Counted from the stretch's first letter, positions 7,999 through 17,797 are shown. The stretch: 64,000 nt of DNA from Rossellomorea aquimaris (GCF_035590735.1 NZ_CP141595.1:3806001-3870000), one strand, 5' to 3'. The notes: generated by a model from the sequence alone, not told the origin. Numbers and translations: made by a program.

Positions 7999-9228
7999 TT
8001 ACACAGAAGCCTTCATCACGGCTTCATAATCCAATCCAAACCCGGTATGCAAACTTTCTGCCGCCAGCTGGACCTGCCTCTTCTCAACGACTGCTGTAAC
8101 GCTAATAGCAGATTCACCTACCAGTTTCACTCTCACGGCATTTTCCAATAAAATTTTGCACATATCTATTTTTATGGCCGGCTGTGATTTAATATTTTGC
8201 CCGATTACCGAGACCTTTGACAGACCTCCTTTTCGTTCAATTCGGGAGTATATCCACTTCTCTTTCTCTTTATCCAGGATCGATAATACCTCTTGAAGGT
8301 CTTGTTCCTTTATCAATAAGGATAATGAGTCTCTACAACTTTGTTTATAAACATCAGCCTGAATATGATGTGATGCCAATTCACACATTAATGCTTCTTG
8401 GAAACCCTCAATATCATTACAATCAAAGATTTCTAATCTATTGATATCCGCTTCAAATGTGACACCAATCACAGGGGTAGATCCATTCTGTTTTGCTTTC
8501 CCATGGATCATGGTCCCCCTGCCCTTTTCAAAGCTGGATTTTATATAGATAGGAATTCCGTGTTTTTTCGCGTGTTTAACCGCTCTTGGGTGCAGGACAC
8601 CTGCCCCCATTGAGGCTAGATTCTGCATTTCCTCATAGGAAAGGGAAGGGATTTTCGATGCTTTTGGAACAAACCTGGGATCTGAAGTGTATACTCCATC
8701 GACATCCGTATAGATGTCACACCGATCTGCCTTTAACGCGGACGCAAGTGCAGCTGCCGTGATATCGGATCCCCCTCTTCCCAAAGTCGAAATATCCCCA
8801 TCCTCCGTTATTCCTTGGAACCCTGCGACCACCACTACTCTTCCTATATTCAATTCGTTCTTGATACGACCTGTTTCAATAGCTTGAATATGAGCATTTC
8901 CAAGGATGGAATCCGTTCGAATGCCGGCCTGCCACCCTGTGAAAGAAATGGCCTCCACCCCATGCTGTTGAAGAGCCATTGTCAGTAGGGAAATCGTCAC
9001 TTGTTCACCCGTTGACAATAACATATCCATCTCTCTCATACTTGGTTCACTTGTAATTTCACTAACTAACCTTACAAGTGCATCGGTCGTTTTCCCCATT
9101 GCCGAAACCACCACAACAACGTCATGACCTTTGTTCTTCTCCTGCATGATCCTCTCAGCCATTCGTTTTATTCTCTCGGTGGAACCAACAGAGGTTCCAC
9201 CGAATTTCAGCACAACAATTGTACTCAA
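7999..9228 (-). CDS. Aspartokinase in the siderophore operon
   Basis: Aspartate kinase of 409 aa, catalysing ATP-dependent phosphorylation of L-aspartate to aspartyl phosphate. The kinase domain has KFGGTSVGS at residue 8, GRGGSDITAAAL near 155 and DVDGVYTSDPR near 177. Two ACT regulatory domains make up the last 150 residues (VIGVTFEADINRLEIFDC and KVSVIGQNIKSQPAI). The start is TTG, with GGAGGA before it; the second aspartokinase here also has an S-x-I-V opening. It is the seventh gene of the Fur-controlled siderophore operon, 47 bp after the last synthetase. It would drive flux to aspartate semialdehyde, from which the 2,4-diaminobutyrate of the siderophore is made. Feedback properties are not readable. 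Confidence 0.9.
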   Translation of the reverse strand: MSTIVVLKFGGTSVGSTERIKRMAERIMQEKNKGHDVVVVVSAMGKTTDALVRLVSEITSEPSMREMDMLLSTGEQVTISLLTMALQQHGVEAISFTGWQAGIRTDSILGNAHIQAIETGRIKNELNIGRVVVVAGFQGITEDGDISTLGRGGSDITAAALASALKADRCDIYTDVDGVYTSDPRFVPKASKIPSLSYEEMQNLASMGAGVLHPRAVKHAKKHGIPIYIKSSFEKGRGTMIHGKAKQNGSTPVIGVTFEADINRLEIFDCNDIEGFQEALMCELASHHIQADVYKQSCRDSLSLLIKEQDLQEVLSILDKEKEKWIYSRIERKGGLSKVSVIGQNIKSQPAIKIDMCKILLENAVRVKLVGESAISVTAVVEKRQVQLAAESLHTGFGLDYEAVMKASV

Positions 9229-9275
9229 AGAAGATCCTCCTTTCTATTTGAGAATTAAAGCTGTTGATTGGATGA

Positions 9276-11096
9276 TCAGATTGACCCAGCAGTCCCGTTA
9301 ATTTTTAATGCAGCTAAAGCGTTTGTTACTTTCCCGAATTCAGAAGCGTGTGGGCGGTCATCGTCATCAGAGTATCCGTAGTCCACCATACGGTTCCGGT
9401 TCAAGCATAATTTCGTAAGCTCTGGTTTAAAGAAGTCAAATAGCTCAAAGCGTTCCTGTAATTGCGGGAAGCGTTCCTGATAGTTGAGAATGGAATCAGC
9501 AAGGAGACCCCAGAATGTTTCTTCTTCCATCACTCCATTGTTCTTTAACAGGTTGCTCAAGTATCTCAGGTGACAGATAAAGAGACCCGTGAAGATAAAC
9601 TGTGTAAGCCCTTCAGGCGGCTCCGTTCGAAGGACCGCTTTAAATTCAGTTGACAGCCCTTGCAGCTCAGGGAAATCCTGGTCTGAAATATTGACGTCAT
9701 CCACAAAATCTTTAATGGCTAATCGGTGAGGTTTCGCATTCTTCAACACGACAATCGTATTTTGTCCATGAGGAGAGAATACCGTTCCGTATTGATAAAG
9801 GTAATGAAGGAGAGGATCCATTACGACTTTGAAAAATTGCTTCATCCATTCTTCTGAGTCCAGGCCTGATTGTTCTATTAAACTCTCAACATACGGTTTA
9901 TTGTTATGATCTTCATACAATAAGGCAGCCAGTGTAATCGCTTGTTCCCCGTCTTCTAAATACGTATAGATGCTTTCTCTCCATATGGTTCCAAGCATCT
10001 CCAAGTATTGATAAGGTGCCTGCTTTAATTGTGTATAGTAGCGGTGATTTACATTCATACTGGCATTTTCCCCTGGCAGGATGACCCGGCATTCATCTTT
10101 TAAAAATGGATCCATTTCAGCCATTCCTTTAATGAACTCTGTCACCTTGGGAGCAATCACGGTTCGTTCAGATGGCAGTCCCCGATAAACCAGCGTGTTC
10201 AAAATACTCATCGGAAGCTTCACATGATGCTTATCCTTATTTGTTCGATTCACAAATGTGCGGATCGACTGCTGAGGAAGGTAGCGGTCTTCTCCCTCTC
10301 CTAAAGGAATGATCCGACCCATGGCCAGTTCCTCGGGGAAATTCTGAATCAGCGAGTTTTTCCATTGCCACTCGTGCACCGGCAAGTAATAGTATTCCGA
10401 TGGTTCGCTTCCATTTTGTTTGACGATCTCATCAAAACGGTTTCGATCTTCCTCACTTAGTTCACCTGCAATCAACGTTTGATAATCCAATCCTTCTACA
10501 GATTGAAATGATGCGATGTAGGTATGAACGGCTATCCAGGAAAGTTGGACCTCTTTCTGCTGTTCAGGAGCGAAGGCAAGGTAATCATCATACCCGAACC
10601 CGATTCTCCCTTTGTTATATGTAATCCATGGATGGCCTGTCATATAGCCTTCAAGGGTTGCGTAGTCTTCATGAACCAGTTCGTCCGACGTTTTCGTTTC
10701 TTTTTCAAGAAGATGGGCATCTGCTATTAACGTACTGTTCATTTCCTTGATTAAATGCCCTGCCGTCTCAGATGACATCCCGATGACGTCCTGGAGATCG
10801 ACCAATAGCTCTATTGCACTATCGGCTTCCTTTCTTCCTCCATTTTCAACGATATATACCGTCGTCCATTTCACATCGAAACTATTAAACAATCGTTTTT
10901 GTGCGATAAAGTGAAAGTGCTTTGAATCAGAGACCTGCAGGGAGTATTCGATATCCTCTCCTTCTTCTGAGAGGATTTCAGGTAGGATCATATCTTCATA
11001 CATATACTCAGACAGCATTTTAGCTATCAACTTCTTATTCACTTTCGTCCAGCTATCACTCTTAAAAACACGTTGAATTTCTTCATTGAATAACAT
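9276..11096 (-). CDS. IucA/IucC siderophore synthetase, second (RhbF-like)
   Basis: NIS synthetase of about 606 aa, ATP-dependent, joining a citrate carboxyl to a hydroxylamine-bearing amine. Family landmarks: GHPWITYNKGRIGFGYDDYLAFAPE near 155, LPVHEWQWKN, a long N-terminal IucA/C fold, and the FhuF-like C-terminal part with YGTVFSPHGQNTIVVL, the conserved HGQN loop. Start at MLFNEEIQ chosen because GAAGGGG lies seven bases upstream; a start 13 codons earlier covers that site. As the sixth rhb-like gene it is predicted to add the second N-acetyl-N-hydroxy-diaminopropane arm to citrate (schizokinen-type assembly). Confidence 0.93.
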   Translation of the reverse strand: MLFNEEIQRVFKSDSWTKVNKKLIAKMLSEYMYEDMILPEILSEEGEDIEYSLQVSDSKHFHFIAQKRLFNSFDVKWTTVYIVENGGRKEADSAIELLVDLQDVIGMSSETAGHLIKEMNSTLIADAHLLEKETKTSDELVHEDYATLEGYMTGHPWITYNKGRIGFGYDDYLAFAPEQQKEVQLSWIAVHTYIASFQSVEGLDYQTLIAGELSEEDRNRFDEIVKQNGSEPSEYYYLPVHEWQWKNSLIQNFPEELAMGRIIPLGEGEDRYLPQQSIRTFVNRTNKDKHHVKLPMSILNTLVYRGLPSERTVIAPKVTEFIKGMAEMDPFLKDECRVILPGENASMNVNHRYYTQLKQAPYQYLEMLGTIWRESIYTYLEDGEQAITLAALLYEDHNNKPYVESLIEQSGLDSEEWMKQFFKVVMDPLLHYLYQYGTVFSPHGQNTIVVLKNAKPHRLAIKDFVDDVNISDQDFPELQGLSTEFKAVLRTEPPEGLTQFIFTGLFICHLRYLSNLLKNNGVMEEETFWGLLADSILNYQERFPQLQERFELFDFFKPELTKLCLNRNRMVDYGYSDDDDRPHASEFGKVTNALAALKINGTAGSI

Positions 11097-11134
11097 ATTA
11101 CCCCTTCTTTCACTTAGTCTATGCCTTCTTTGCA

Positions 11135-12481
11135 TCAGAGAGGAACGGGAATCTGTGCTGCTTTCGTTCCAAAGGTTTGAAACACATTTTTGGTCTGAAC
11201 CGGATATACTTCTCTTCCTGTTATGGTATTGATGATGATCGCATTACGGTGTGCACCGAGTCCAAGATCAGGTGCCCCGACTCCATGAGTATGCATCTCA
11301 CCGTTCTGTACAAAGATTTCACCCGGACCTTCCACATAGGCTTCTAATCGATAATCTTCTTTCACTTTGTATCTGTCATATTCATCCCATGCAATCCACT
11401 CTTTCATTTTTGAAAGGAATCCCGGGAATGCAGGCTTATAGCCAGTGCCAAGAATGATGACATCTGCCTTATCTACAAAATGTTCATCCTTGATCCGGTG
11501 ATAGCCCTCCAGTTCAAACCCTGTTTCATTTTTTTCGATTCCGACGATCTCTGTCATGGCCTGTAAGCAGATGTCCGGGTCCTCGCTTCCTACGGATCGT
11601 TCATATAAATAATCATATATATCAGCGATCGTCTCTGAACTGATGCCTTTATAAAGAAGACCTTGTTCCTTTAGGAGCTGATCCTTCTTTTCCTGTGGAA
11701 GCTGATAAAAGAAACGGGTATAATCGGGTGAAAAATACTCAAGGCCCAGTTTTGAATATTCCATCGGGAAGAATCCCTTTGAACGCGTATACCATTGCAG
11801 TGAAAACCCTTGATTCTCCTGCTCTTTGGCTACATCGAGAAACACTTCTGCTGCACTTTGACCGGATCCGATCACGGCAACAGATTCAGCATTTGCACAT
11901 ATCTCCTTATTGGATAAATAATCGGCACTGTGAAATACGGATTTGCCCAGCATTTCCTGAAAAGCTTCAGGTACAGAAGGAACAGAACCTATTCCAAGCA
12001 CGAGATGTTTTGTAAACATTGTCTCAGTTTGTTGAAGGGCATCATTCCACACGGTGACTTCATATACGCTGTCCCCACTTCCCAATTGGACTGGGCCAAC
12101 CCCTTGGACATCCATTCCGAATCGGCATGTGTCCAACTGCTCACTCACCCACTGGCAGTAATGGTTATATTCTTTTCGCGGGATGTGAAATTTTTCCAGA
12201 AAATAGAAGTGATATAAGCGGTTATGAGCCTCCAGGTAGCGGAGAAAACTGTAATCACTTCGTACATCTGCCAAACTGACTAAATCCGCAAAGAACGGCA
12301 CTTGTAAGGTCGTTCCGTCAATCAACATGCCTGGATGCCAATTGAAGGCTTTCTTCTTTTCCAAAAATACGCTTTTCACTTCGGGTACTGAATCCAATAA
12401 GGCAGCTAACCCCAGATTAAACGGACCCAATCCGATCCCGATGACGTCATATAATTCATTTGATCTGTTCGTGAAGTCCAT
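11135..12481 (-). CDS. L-lysine/diamine N-monooxygenase (RhbE/IucD-like)
   Basis: FAD/NADPH-dependent N-hydroxylating monooxygenase of about 448 aa. FAD motif GIGLGPFNLGLAALL near residue 15; LQVPFFADLVSLADVRSDYSFLRYL is typical of IucD/PvdA; the NADPH motif is VIGSGQSAAEVFLD near 205; the C-terminal ATGY-type segment appears as VIILGTGYKPA. In this operon the substrate is predicted to be 1,3-diaminopropane, giving N-hydroxy-1,3-diaminopropane, by analogy with rhizobactin synthesis. It overlaps the acetyltransferase by 26 bp. Two adjacent ATGs follow GAGGTGG; the second has better spacing. Confidence 0.92.
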   Translation of the reverse strand: MDFTNRSNELYDVIGIGLGPFNLGLAALLDSVPEVKSVFLEKKKAFNWHPGMLIDGTTLQVPFFADLVSLADVRSDYSFLRYLEAHNRLYHFYFLEKFHIPRKEYNHYCQWVSEQLDTCRFGMDVQGVGPVQLGSGDSVYEVTVWNDALQQTETMFTKHLVLGIGSVPSVPEAFQEMLGKSVFHSADYLSNKEICANAESVAVIGSGQSAAEVFLDVAKEQENQGFSLQWYTRSKGFFPMEYSKLGLEYFSPDYTRFFYQLPQEKKDQLLKEQGLLYKGISSETIADIYDYLYERSVGSEDPDICLQAMTEIVGIEKNETGFELEGYHRIKDEHFVDKADVIILGTGYKPAFPGFLSKMKEWIAWDEYDRYKVKEDYRLEAYVEGPGEIFVQNGEMHTHGVGAPDLGLGAHRNAIIINTITGREVYPVQTKNVFQTFGTKAAQIPVPL

Positions 12482-13043
12482 CATTCAGCCACCTCTTTTC
12501 AAATTCGCTTCTCTCGCAAAACATGAGCAGTCCGGTTTTGTCGGGGAGAGTAATCGGCTTAACGGGTTTAAAACCGCATTTCTCAAAAACATGGATCATT
12601 TTGTCATTTCGGATATCCGGTTCCGCTACGACTTTAGTAGTCTTCTTTTCTTGGAACTGATACGAAACCATCGCTCGTAATAATGGCAGTGAAAGTCCTT
12701 TACCAAGATACTCCCTCTCTCCAATTAACAAATGCACACCCTGATCGAAAGGAGCAGGAGTATACGTATCCTCGACCACGTCACCTTTTACCCAATAGGC
12801 CTCCCAGTAACTCATGGCCACACCGTCAAGATACCCTGTGTACAGGGTTTGATGTGAATCGGACAAAGCTTTTATCAAATGGTCTTGAAACTTCTCAAAT
12901 GGAATATTTAAATTCCAAAATGGATGGACGTGTTCCTCCATCATCCATTTGTGAATAAGCTCCGCGTCCCGGTCAAAATCAATCTTCTTAAATTGAACCG
13001 TCTTTTGGATTTCTTGAACATACACTTCGTGGTCATAGAACAT
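12456..13043 (-). CDS. Siderophore N-acetyltransferase (RhbD/IucB-like GNAT)
   Basis: A GNAT-fold acyltransferase of about 195 aa in the RimJ/IucB/AlcB group. Landmarks are WMMEEHVHPFWNLNIP, GVHLLIGEREYLGKGLSLPLLRAM (acetyl-CoA loop) and VVAEPDIRNDKMIHVFEKCGF. It should acetylate the hydroxylamine of N-hydroxy-diaminopropane to form the hydroxamate. ATG at MFYDHE has GAGGTGG nine bases upstream; an in-frame TTG eight codons earlier is less likely. It overlaps the upstream synthetase by 11 bp. A paralogue with its own Fur box lies near 57 kb. Confidence 0.9.
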   Translation of the reverse strand: MFYDHEVYVQEIQKTVQFKKIDFDRDAELIHKWMMEEHVHPFWNLNIPFEKFQDHLIKALSDSHQTLYTGYLDGVAMSYWEAYWVKGDVVEDTYTPAPFDQGVHLLIGEREYLGKGLSLPLLRAMVSYQFQEKKTTKVVAEPDIRNDKMIHVFEKCGFKPVKPITLPDKTGLLMFCERSEFEKRWLNDGLHEQIK

Positions 13044-14826
13044 GATGGATTTCCACCTCTTTTGCAAGTGGGTTTTTCACCATCGTGTAGACCGATTGAG
13101 CTTCCATCGGACCGACCAGTTCATCCATGTCATAGAATCGGGTCAATAGATTCGCTTTACACGGAAGGACCGGTTGATATAATAAACTGCTCAGTAGATT
13201 GGAATCTTCCCCCCACTGCTGTTCATGGTACTCCAGACGTTCCTTTACAAGATTCATAAGTTTTTCTTCGTCGATGAGACCACTTGCCCCAAAACCATTT
13301 ATCAGTCCGAATAAATGGTTAAAGAAGAAGTAATAGCGCAATCGTTCCTCTGCCACTTCATCGGCACAAATGGTGTCGCTTACCTGATTTAATTCTGGAA
13401 GGAATTCTTTAAGTTTTTCTACTTTGGATTCGCTATAATAGTATCCCTGATTATCCCTGTAATAGAAGGTTTCAGGGTAACCGTTCCTCAGCTGGATCAC
13501 CGAGTTTTGCTGATGGGCTTCCAGGGCGATCCCGTACGTGTGGAACAACCAGATCATCGGATCCAGCGTCAGGGATAAGTATCGACTGAACCAATCCTGG
13601 CTTACTTCTTCCAGACTTCTATTCTCTCTTTGCGCTATCCCTTTAATGATGGAATGTATTCTGGCCATTCCCCCATAAGCATGGTCCTGGCATAGGGCTG
13701 CGATCAAGCTGGTCCCGCGACTGTTTTCATAGAAAGGATTTTCCCTGATGACAAGCTCAAACCCGGAAACTTCTTCTTTCAGGTCCAGGTTTAAATAAGC
13801 AGGATCCTGGATGACCTTAAAGTGTGGGAACTCTTTGTTAAGACTTTTTCCCACTTCCGTTTCTAGTAATTTCGAAACCTCTACTCCCCTTGCCAGTTCC
13901 TTCTTTTGGTTGATGCGAAGAGAGTTTGTGATTTTGACAGGGACAGAGAATTTATACATGTAACGGGATTCCCTGCTATAGACCGTTCTAAATGATGAGG
14001 TAGCCGTGAAACGCTTCCCTATCGGACCGATATATTCCAGTCGTCCTTCTGCCATCAGGTCTTGTACGTTCACCTTTTTCAATAATGTCTTCACTTGAAG
14101 AGGGTGAACAGGAACTAAAATTCGATCTCCATCTTCTAAGAGCTTCTGCAACCATTTCTGATCTACATCAGAACCATCCTTTAACTCTTCAAAAATGATG
14201 GAAGCTGCAGATTTGTCGGCACTTGAATCCTGTTCTACCAATGATTTTTCCGCACTAAAGTAATGTAGCTGAAATTTCCCTTTATATTCAGGAGAATACA
14301 AATGGTCTTCTTGTTCCGTCAGGCCTTGTTTACTTTTCGGGGTTGGGTGAAGCATATGTCCGAATAGAAGGGACTGCTCAGCATCGATATAATCAAATTC
14401 TTCATCCGTGAGTGCCTCGTTGTCATGTACACGATTTTCAACATAGCTTTGTATACTTCGACAGCTTAAGATCACTCTTAAAAGCAGTTCATCCTCTGCT
14501 CCACTTTGACTCTTATCAAGCAAGAACTCTTTCACCACTAGTGTTGTAAGGGTAACGTAGTCGAGTGGTTTTAATTCGCTTTCTCCTACCCGGTAATAGA
14601 GGGGAAAGCCGAATAGATGGCGATCCGTTAGAGACCAATATTTCACTGGTATAATCAATTCAATCTGCTGCAGAACCAAATGTGAGACGATCACCTTCTC
14701 AAACTCCCCAAGTGACGGATCATTGTCGCAGCGGCTCTCTTCAGCGTAGTTCCCTGTTTCTCTTAAATAGCAATTTAGAAAGCTTTGCATCGTTGCATGT
14801 TCAGCAATTTCCTTAATGTTTCTCAA
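13033..14826 (-). CDS. IucA/IucC siderophore synthetase, first (RhbC-like), TTG start
   Basis: NIS synthetase of about 597 aa. Landmarks: VPVHPLQVKTLL, KRFTATSSFRTVYSRESRYMYK, LPVKITNSLRINQKKEL-like segment and the C-terminal YGIALEAHQQNSVIQL loop, where AHQQN replaces the usual HGQN. Predicted to make the first amide bond with citrate in schizokinen assembly. The start is read as TTG because GGAGGG is seven bases before it; the ATG five codons earlier lacks a ribosome site and this motif would be inside the gene. It overlaps the decarboxylase by 14 bp, so translation is probably coupled. Confidence 0.9.
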   Translation of the reverse strand: MRNIKEIAEHATMQSFLNCYLRETGNYAEESRCDNDPSLGEFEKVIVSHLVLQQIELIIPVKYWSLTDRHLFGFPLYYRVGESELKPLDYVTLTTLVVKEFLLDKSQSGAEDELLLRVILSCRSIQSYVENRVHDNEALTDEEFDYIDAEQSLLFGHMLHPTPKSKQGLTEQEDHLYSPEYKGKFQLHYFSAEKSLVEQDSSADKSAASIIFEELKDGSDVDQKWLQKLLEDGDRILVPVHPLQVKTLLKKVNVQDLMAEGRLEYIGPIGKRFTATSSFRTVYSRESRYMYKFSVPVKITNSLRINQKKELARGVEVSKLLETEVGKSLNKEFPHFKVIQDPAYLNLDLKEEVSGFELVIRENPFYENSRGTSLIAALCQDHAYGGMARIHSIIKGIAQRENRSLEEVSQDWFSRYLSLTLDPMIWLFHTYGIALEAHQQNSVIQLRNGYPETFYYRDNQGYYYSESKVEKLKEFLPELNQVSDTICADEVAEERLRYYFFFNHLFGLINGFGASGLIDEEKLMNLVKERLEYHEQQWGEDSNLLSSLLYQPVLPCKANLLTRFYDMDELVGPMEAQSVYTMVKNPLAKEVEIHHVL

Positions 14827-16345
14827 TGAATAACCCTCCATTTACTAATTCGGTGCCGATCTCTTCAATCTCATGTACAAGGGAATGAATGTCTTCCGGC
14901 TTTGTTCTTGGATTTAATAACGTCAATTTCAAGAAGGTTTGACCCTTTATCACTGTTTTCGCAATAACCCCTTTCCCCTTATATAGCAGGGTTTGTTGGA
15001 TCGTTCGGTTCAAATAATTGAGATCCAGATCCTTTCCCTCCATCCTTTTTGGCTGATAGCGAAAGATGACTGTATTGATTTCCGGCTCAGGGTTTTGAAT
15101 CACAATGTCTTCTATCTCTTCCATATAAGAAGCAGTGTATCTGGCGAGCTTTATCGTTTCATCAATCATGCCCCCAAAAAGGTCGGTCCCAACTGTCTTT
15201 AGTGACAGAAACAGTTTTAACGCATCGAATCTTCTCGTCGTTTGAACAGACTTATTCACCAGGTTCAAGATGCCCTCTTCATCGTCTTTGACGGGATTCA
15301 AGTAATCAGCATGATAAGATAGATAACGGAAATTGACCTCTTCTTTAACGAGGAACGCTCCGCAACTGATCGGCTGGTAAAATAATTTGTGGAAATCCAC
15401 CGTAATGGAGTCTGCGTTCTCCAACCCTTTCAGTTTGTCTGTATGAGAATGACTAAGCATCAGACCGCCGCCGTATGCGGCATCGATATGGAACCACAGC
15501 CCCTGCCCACGGGCGATTTCTGCCAGTTGCTCCATTGGGTCGATACTTCCAAAATCGGTGGTCCCACACGTAGCAACAAGGGCAAAGGGGAATAAGTTCT
15601 CCTGATCAAGCTTCTGGAGTGTTTCATTCACTTCCCGGACGCTCATCCGATGATTTTCATCGGTCTTAACCGTCACAACCGCTTGTTCTCCCAACCCCAG
15701 TTGGGAAGCCGCTTTCTTCACAGTGAAATGGGCCTCTTCTGAACAAAGAATCCTTAATCGGTTAAAGCCTTCTGGCAAACCATCCCGTTGTACGTTATGG
15801 TTCCATTTCGAATGACAGAATGCATCGCGTGCCAACAGGAGTCCCATATAATTCGATTGGGTTCCACCACTTGTAAAGACTCCGCCGGATGATGCCGGAA
15901 GCTTTATTTTTTCTGTCAACCACTTCACCATTTCTGCTTCCACATAGGTGGCAGCTGTACTCTGATCCCAGGAATCCATAGATTGATTGAGCGTTCCGAT
16001 GATCAATTCCGCCGCCACCCCTGGAAGAAGGGGAGGACAATGTAAATGGGCCATACTCTTCTGGTGGGATATATGAAGACTGTTTTTTAAAATCGGTTCA
16101 TCGATTTCATCAAGGACGTTTTCAAAGGATTTCCCTTCCGCAGTAAACGTCATGATCGGTTTGATTTCTTCTTTTATTGCTCCGGGCATTTTCCCGATAA
16201 AAGGATTCCCGGTACCTTCATATAGCTTTTGCAGTTTCCTGCTTACTCCCTCTATCAGTTCATTAAATGCACGGATTCCTTCTTCCCCTTGATGTAGAAA
16301 GAAGGAGTCCTGGCTGGTTTCTCTTTCGATAGTTTTCATTTTCAT
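14813..16345 (-). CDS. PLP-dependent L-2,4-diaminobutyrate decarboxylase (RhbB-like)
   Basis: Group II PLP decarboxylase of about 510 aa. Visible landmarks: SGGVFTSGGTQSNYMGLLLAR near 160, HIDAAYGGGLMLSH near 290, and TVDFHKLFYQPISCGAF near 325, with Lys in DFHK as Schiff-base lysine. Converts 2,4-diaminobutyrate to 1,3-diaminopropane, by analogy with rhizobactin and acinetobacter diaminopropane pathways. The ATG follows GGAG by seven bases and lies five bases after the stop of the aminotransferase gene; an upstream TTG would overlap that gene. Confidence 0.92.
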   Translation of the reverse strand: MKMKTIERETSQDSFFLHQGEEGIRAFNELIEGVSRKLQKLYEGTGNPFIGKMPGAIKEEIKPIMTFTAEGKSFENVLDEIDEPILKNSLHISHQKSMAHLHCPPLLPGVAAELIIGTLNQSMDSWDQSTAATYVEAEMVKWLTEKIKLPASSGGVFTSGGTQSNYMGLLLARDAFCHSKWNHNVQRDGLPEGFNRLRILCSEEAHFTVKKAASQLGLGEQAVVTVKTDENHRMSVREVNETLQKLDQENLFPFALVATCGTTDFGSIDPMEQLAEIARGQGLWFHIDAAYGGGLMLSHSHTDKLKGLENADSITVDFHKLFYQPISCGAFLVKEEVNFRYLSYHADYLNPVKDDEEGILNLVNKSVQTTRRFDALKLFLSLKTVGTDLFGGMIDETIKLARYTASYMEEIEDIVIQNPEPEINTVIFRYQPKRMEGKDLDLNYLNRTIQQTLLYKGKGVIAKTVIKGQTFLKLTLLNPRTKPEDIHSLVHEIEEIGTELVNGGLFIEKH

Positions 16346-16349
16346 GATT

Positions 16350-17699
16350 TCACTCCGCAAGAGAGGCGATTAAAGCTTCTCTGAATATCGATACCACTTC
16401 ATCGATTTGCTCTCTTGTGATGATCAATGGCGGAAGGAAACGGACAACAGCCCCATGTCTTCCCCCTACCTCCAGGATCAATCCCCGTTTGAAGCATTCA
16501 CGCTGAATTCCGCTTGCGACATCAGGATCAGCCGGCTGACTTCCGCTCGCTGAATGAGATTTAATGGGATCAATGATCTCCACTCCTACCATCAGCCCTC
16601 TGCCTCTTACATCACCTATTTCAGGAAATTCTTGTTGAAGATCTTGTAGAGATTGAAGAAGTCTTTCTCCCATTTCCCCGGCATGGGCAACCAAGTGATT
16701 CTCCTTAATGAACTTCAATGTTGCTGTCCCTGCTGCCATGGCCATTTGATTTCCTCTGAAGGTGCCGATATGTGCCCCCGGTTCCCAGGCATCCAGGTCA
16801 CGATCATATATCACAACAGATAGAGGAAGACTTCCTCCGATTGCTTTTGAAAGAACAAACACATCCGGTATGATTCCAGCATGCTCAAAAGAAAATAGTT
16901 CTCCAGTACGTCCGATTCCCGTCTGTACTTCATCGATGATGAGTGGAATACCCCGCTCACTAGTGATTCTTCTCATTTCCTTTATCCATTCGATCGGTGC
17001 CGGTATGGAACCACCCTCACCTTGGACCGTTTCAAAAATCATGGCAGCCGGTGGTAATATTCCACTCTCGGGATCATCAAGGAGATTCTCGATGTATTGA
17101 CTGCTGATGCGATGACTTTCCTCTCCTCCTACCCCAAATGGGCATCGGTATGTATATGGGTAAGGTAAGAAATGAGTATCAGGCATCAGCCCTTGCACGT
17201 TCTTTTTAGGACCCAGGTTTCCGCTGATCGCCATCGTCCCGTGAGTAGCACCGTGATATCCACCTTGAAACGTGAGGATGCTTTGTCTACCGGTTGCCGT
17301 TTTCACTAATTTCAACGCAGCCTCAATCGCATCGCCGCCTGTCGGCCCACAGAATTGGATCTTCGCCCGATCACGAAACCCTTCCGGCAAAGAAGAGAAT
17401 AATTCATTCACAAACTCCTCTTTCACAGGCGTCGTAATATCTAGCGTATGTAATGGCCGTTTATCACGGATTACTTGCTCCATGGCTTCAATGACGGCCG
17501 GGTGATTGTGTCCCAGCGCTAATGTTCCCGCTCCCGCTAAGCAATCCAAGTATTTATTCCCTTCCATGTCCGTCACATAGATTCCCTCTGCTTCACTGAT
17601 GGCCAGTGGAATTCTTCTCGGATAGGATCTCGCATTCGACTCGCGTCTCTCTTGTTGGTCCAGTAATTCTCTATTTGAAATGGCATTTTGTATACTCAT
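16350..17699 (-). CDS. L-2,4-diaminobutyrate:2-oxoglutarate aminotransferase (RhbA-like)
   Basis: Class III PLP aminotransferase of about 449 aa. Landmarks: CLAGAGTLALGHNHPAV near 50, GPTGGDAIEAALKL near 110, LIIDEVQTGIGRTGELFSFEH near 255 and the PLP lysine in VLSKAIGGSLPLS. Predicted reaction: aspartate semialdehyde plus glutamate to L-2,4-diaminobutyrate, first committed step of the siderophore arm. Start at MSIQNAI (second of two ATGs), eight bases after AAAGGAAG. A longer reading frame runs into the Fur-box promoter and is not used. First gene of the operon. Confidence 0.93.
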   Translation of the reverse strand: MSIQNAISNRELLDQQERRESNARSYPRRIPLAISEAEGIYVTDMEGNKYLDCLAGAGTLALGHNHPAVIEAMEQVIRDKRPLHTLDITTPVKEEFVNELFSSLPEGFRDRAKIQFCGPTGGDAIEAALKLVKTATGRQSILTFQGGYHGATHGTMAISGNLGPKKNVQGLMPDTHFLPYPYTYRCPFGVGGEESHRISSQYIENLLDDPESGILPPAAMIFETVQGEGGSIPAPIEWIKEMRRITSERGIPLIIDEVQTGIGRTGELFSFEHAGIIPDVFVLSKAIGGSLPLSVVIYDRDLDAWEPGAHIGTFRGNQMAMAAGTATLKFIKENHLVAHAGEMGERLLQSLQDLQQEFPEIGDVRGRGLMVGVEIIDPIKSHSASGSQPADPDVASGIQRECFKRGLILEVGGRHGAVVRFLPPLIITREQIDEVVSIFREALIASLAE

Positions 17700-17745
17700 C
17701 ATCAAATCTTCCTTTCGTGATTGATTGGCTTTTGCTTCCAACGTC

Positions 17746-17775
17746 ATCTTAATTGATAATGATTATCAATGTCAA
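17746..17775 (-). promoter_or_regulatory. Fur box inside the siderophore operon promoter
   Basis: TGATAATGATTATCA (17754-17768) is a perfect 7-1-7 Fur box. On the minus strand it fills the spacer between a TTGACA -35 (17770-17775) and a TAAGAT -10 (17746-17751, 18-bp spacing), so bound Fur would block RNA polymerase. Iron limitation should therefore switch on the siderophore genes. Confidence 0.92.
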
Positions 17776-17782
17776 TGGTAGT

Positions 17783-17797
17783 TGATAACTATTCTCA
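17783..17797. promoter_or_regulatory. Second, weaker Fur box
   Basis: TGATAACTATTCTCA matches the 7-1-7 Fur consensus with two mismatches and lies 14 bp upstream of the perfect box, just behind the -35. Tandem boxes allow cooperative Fur binding. Confidence 0.7.
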
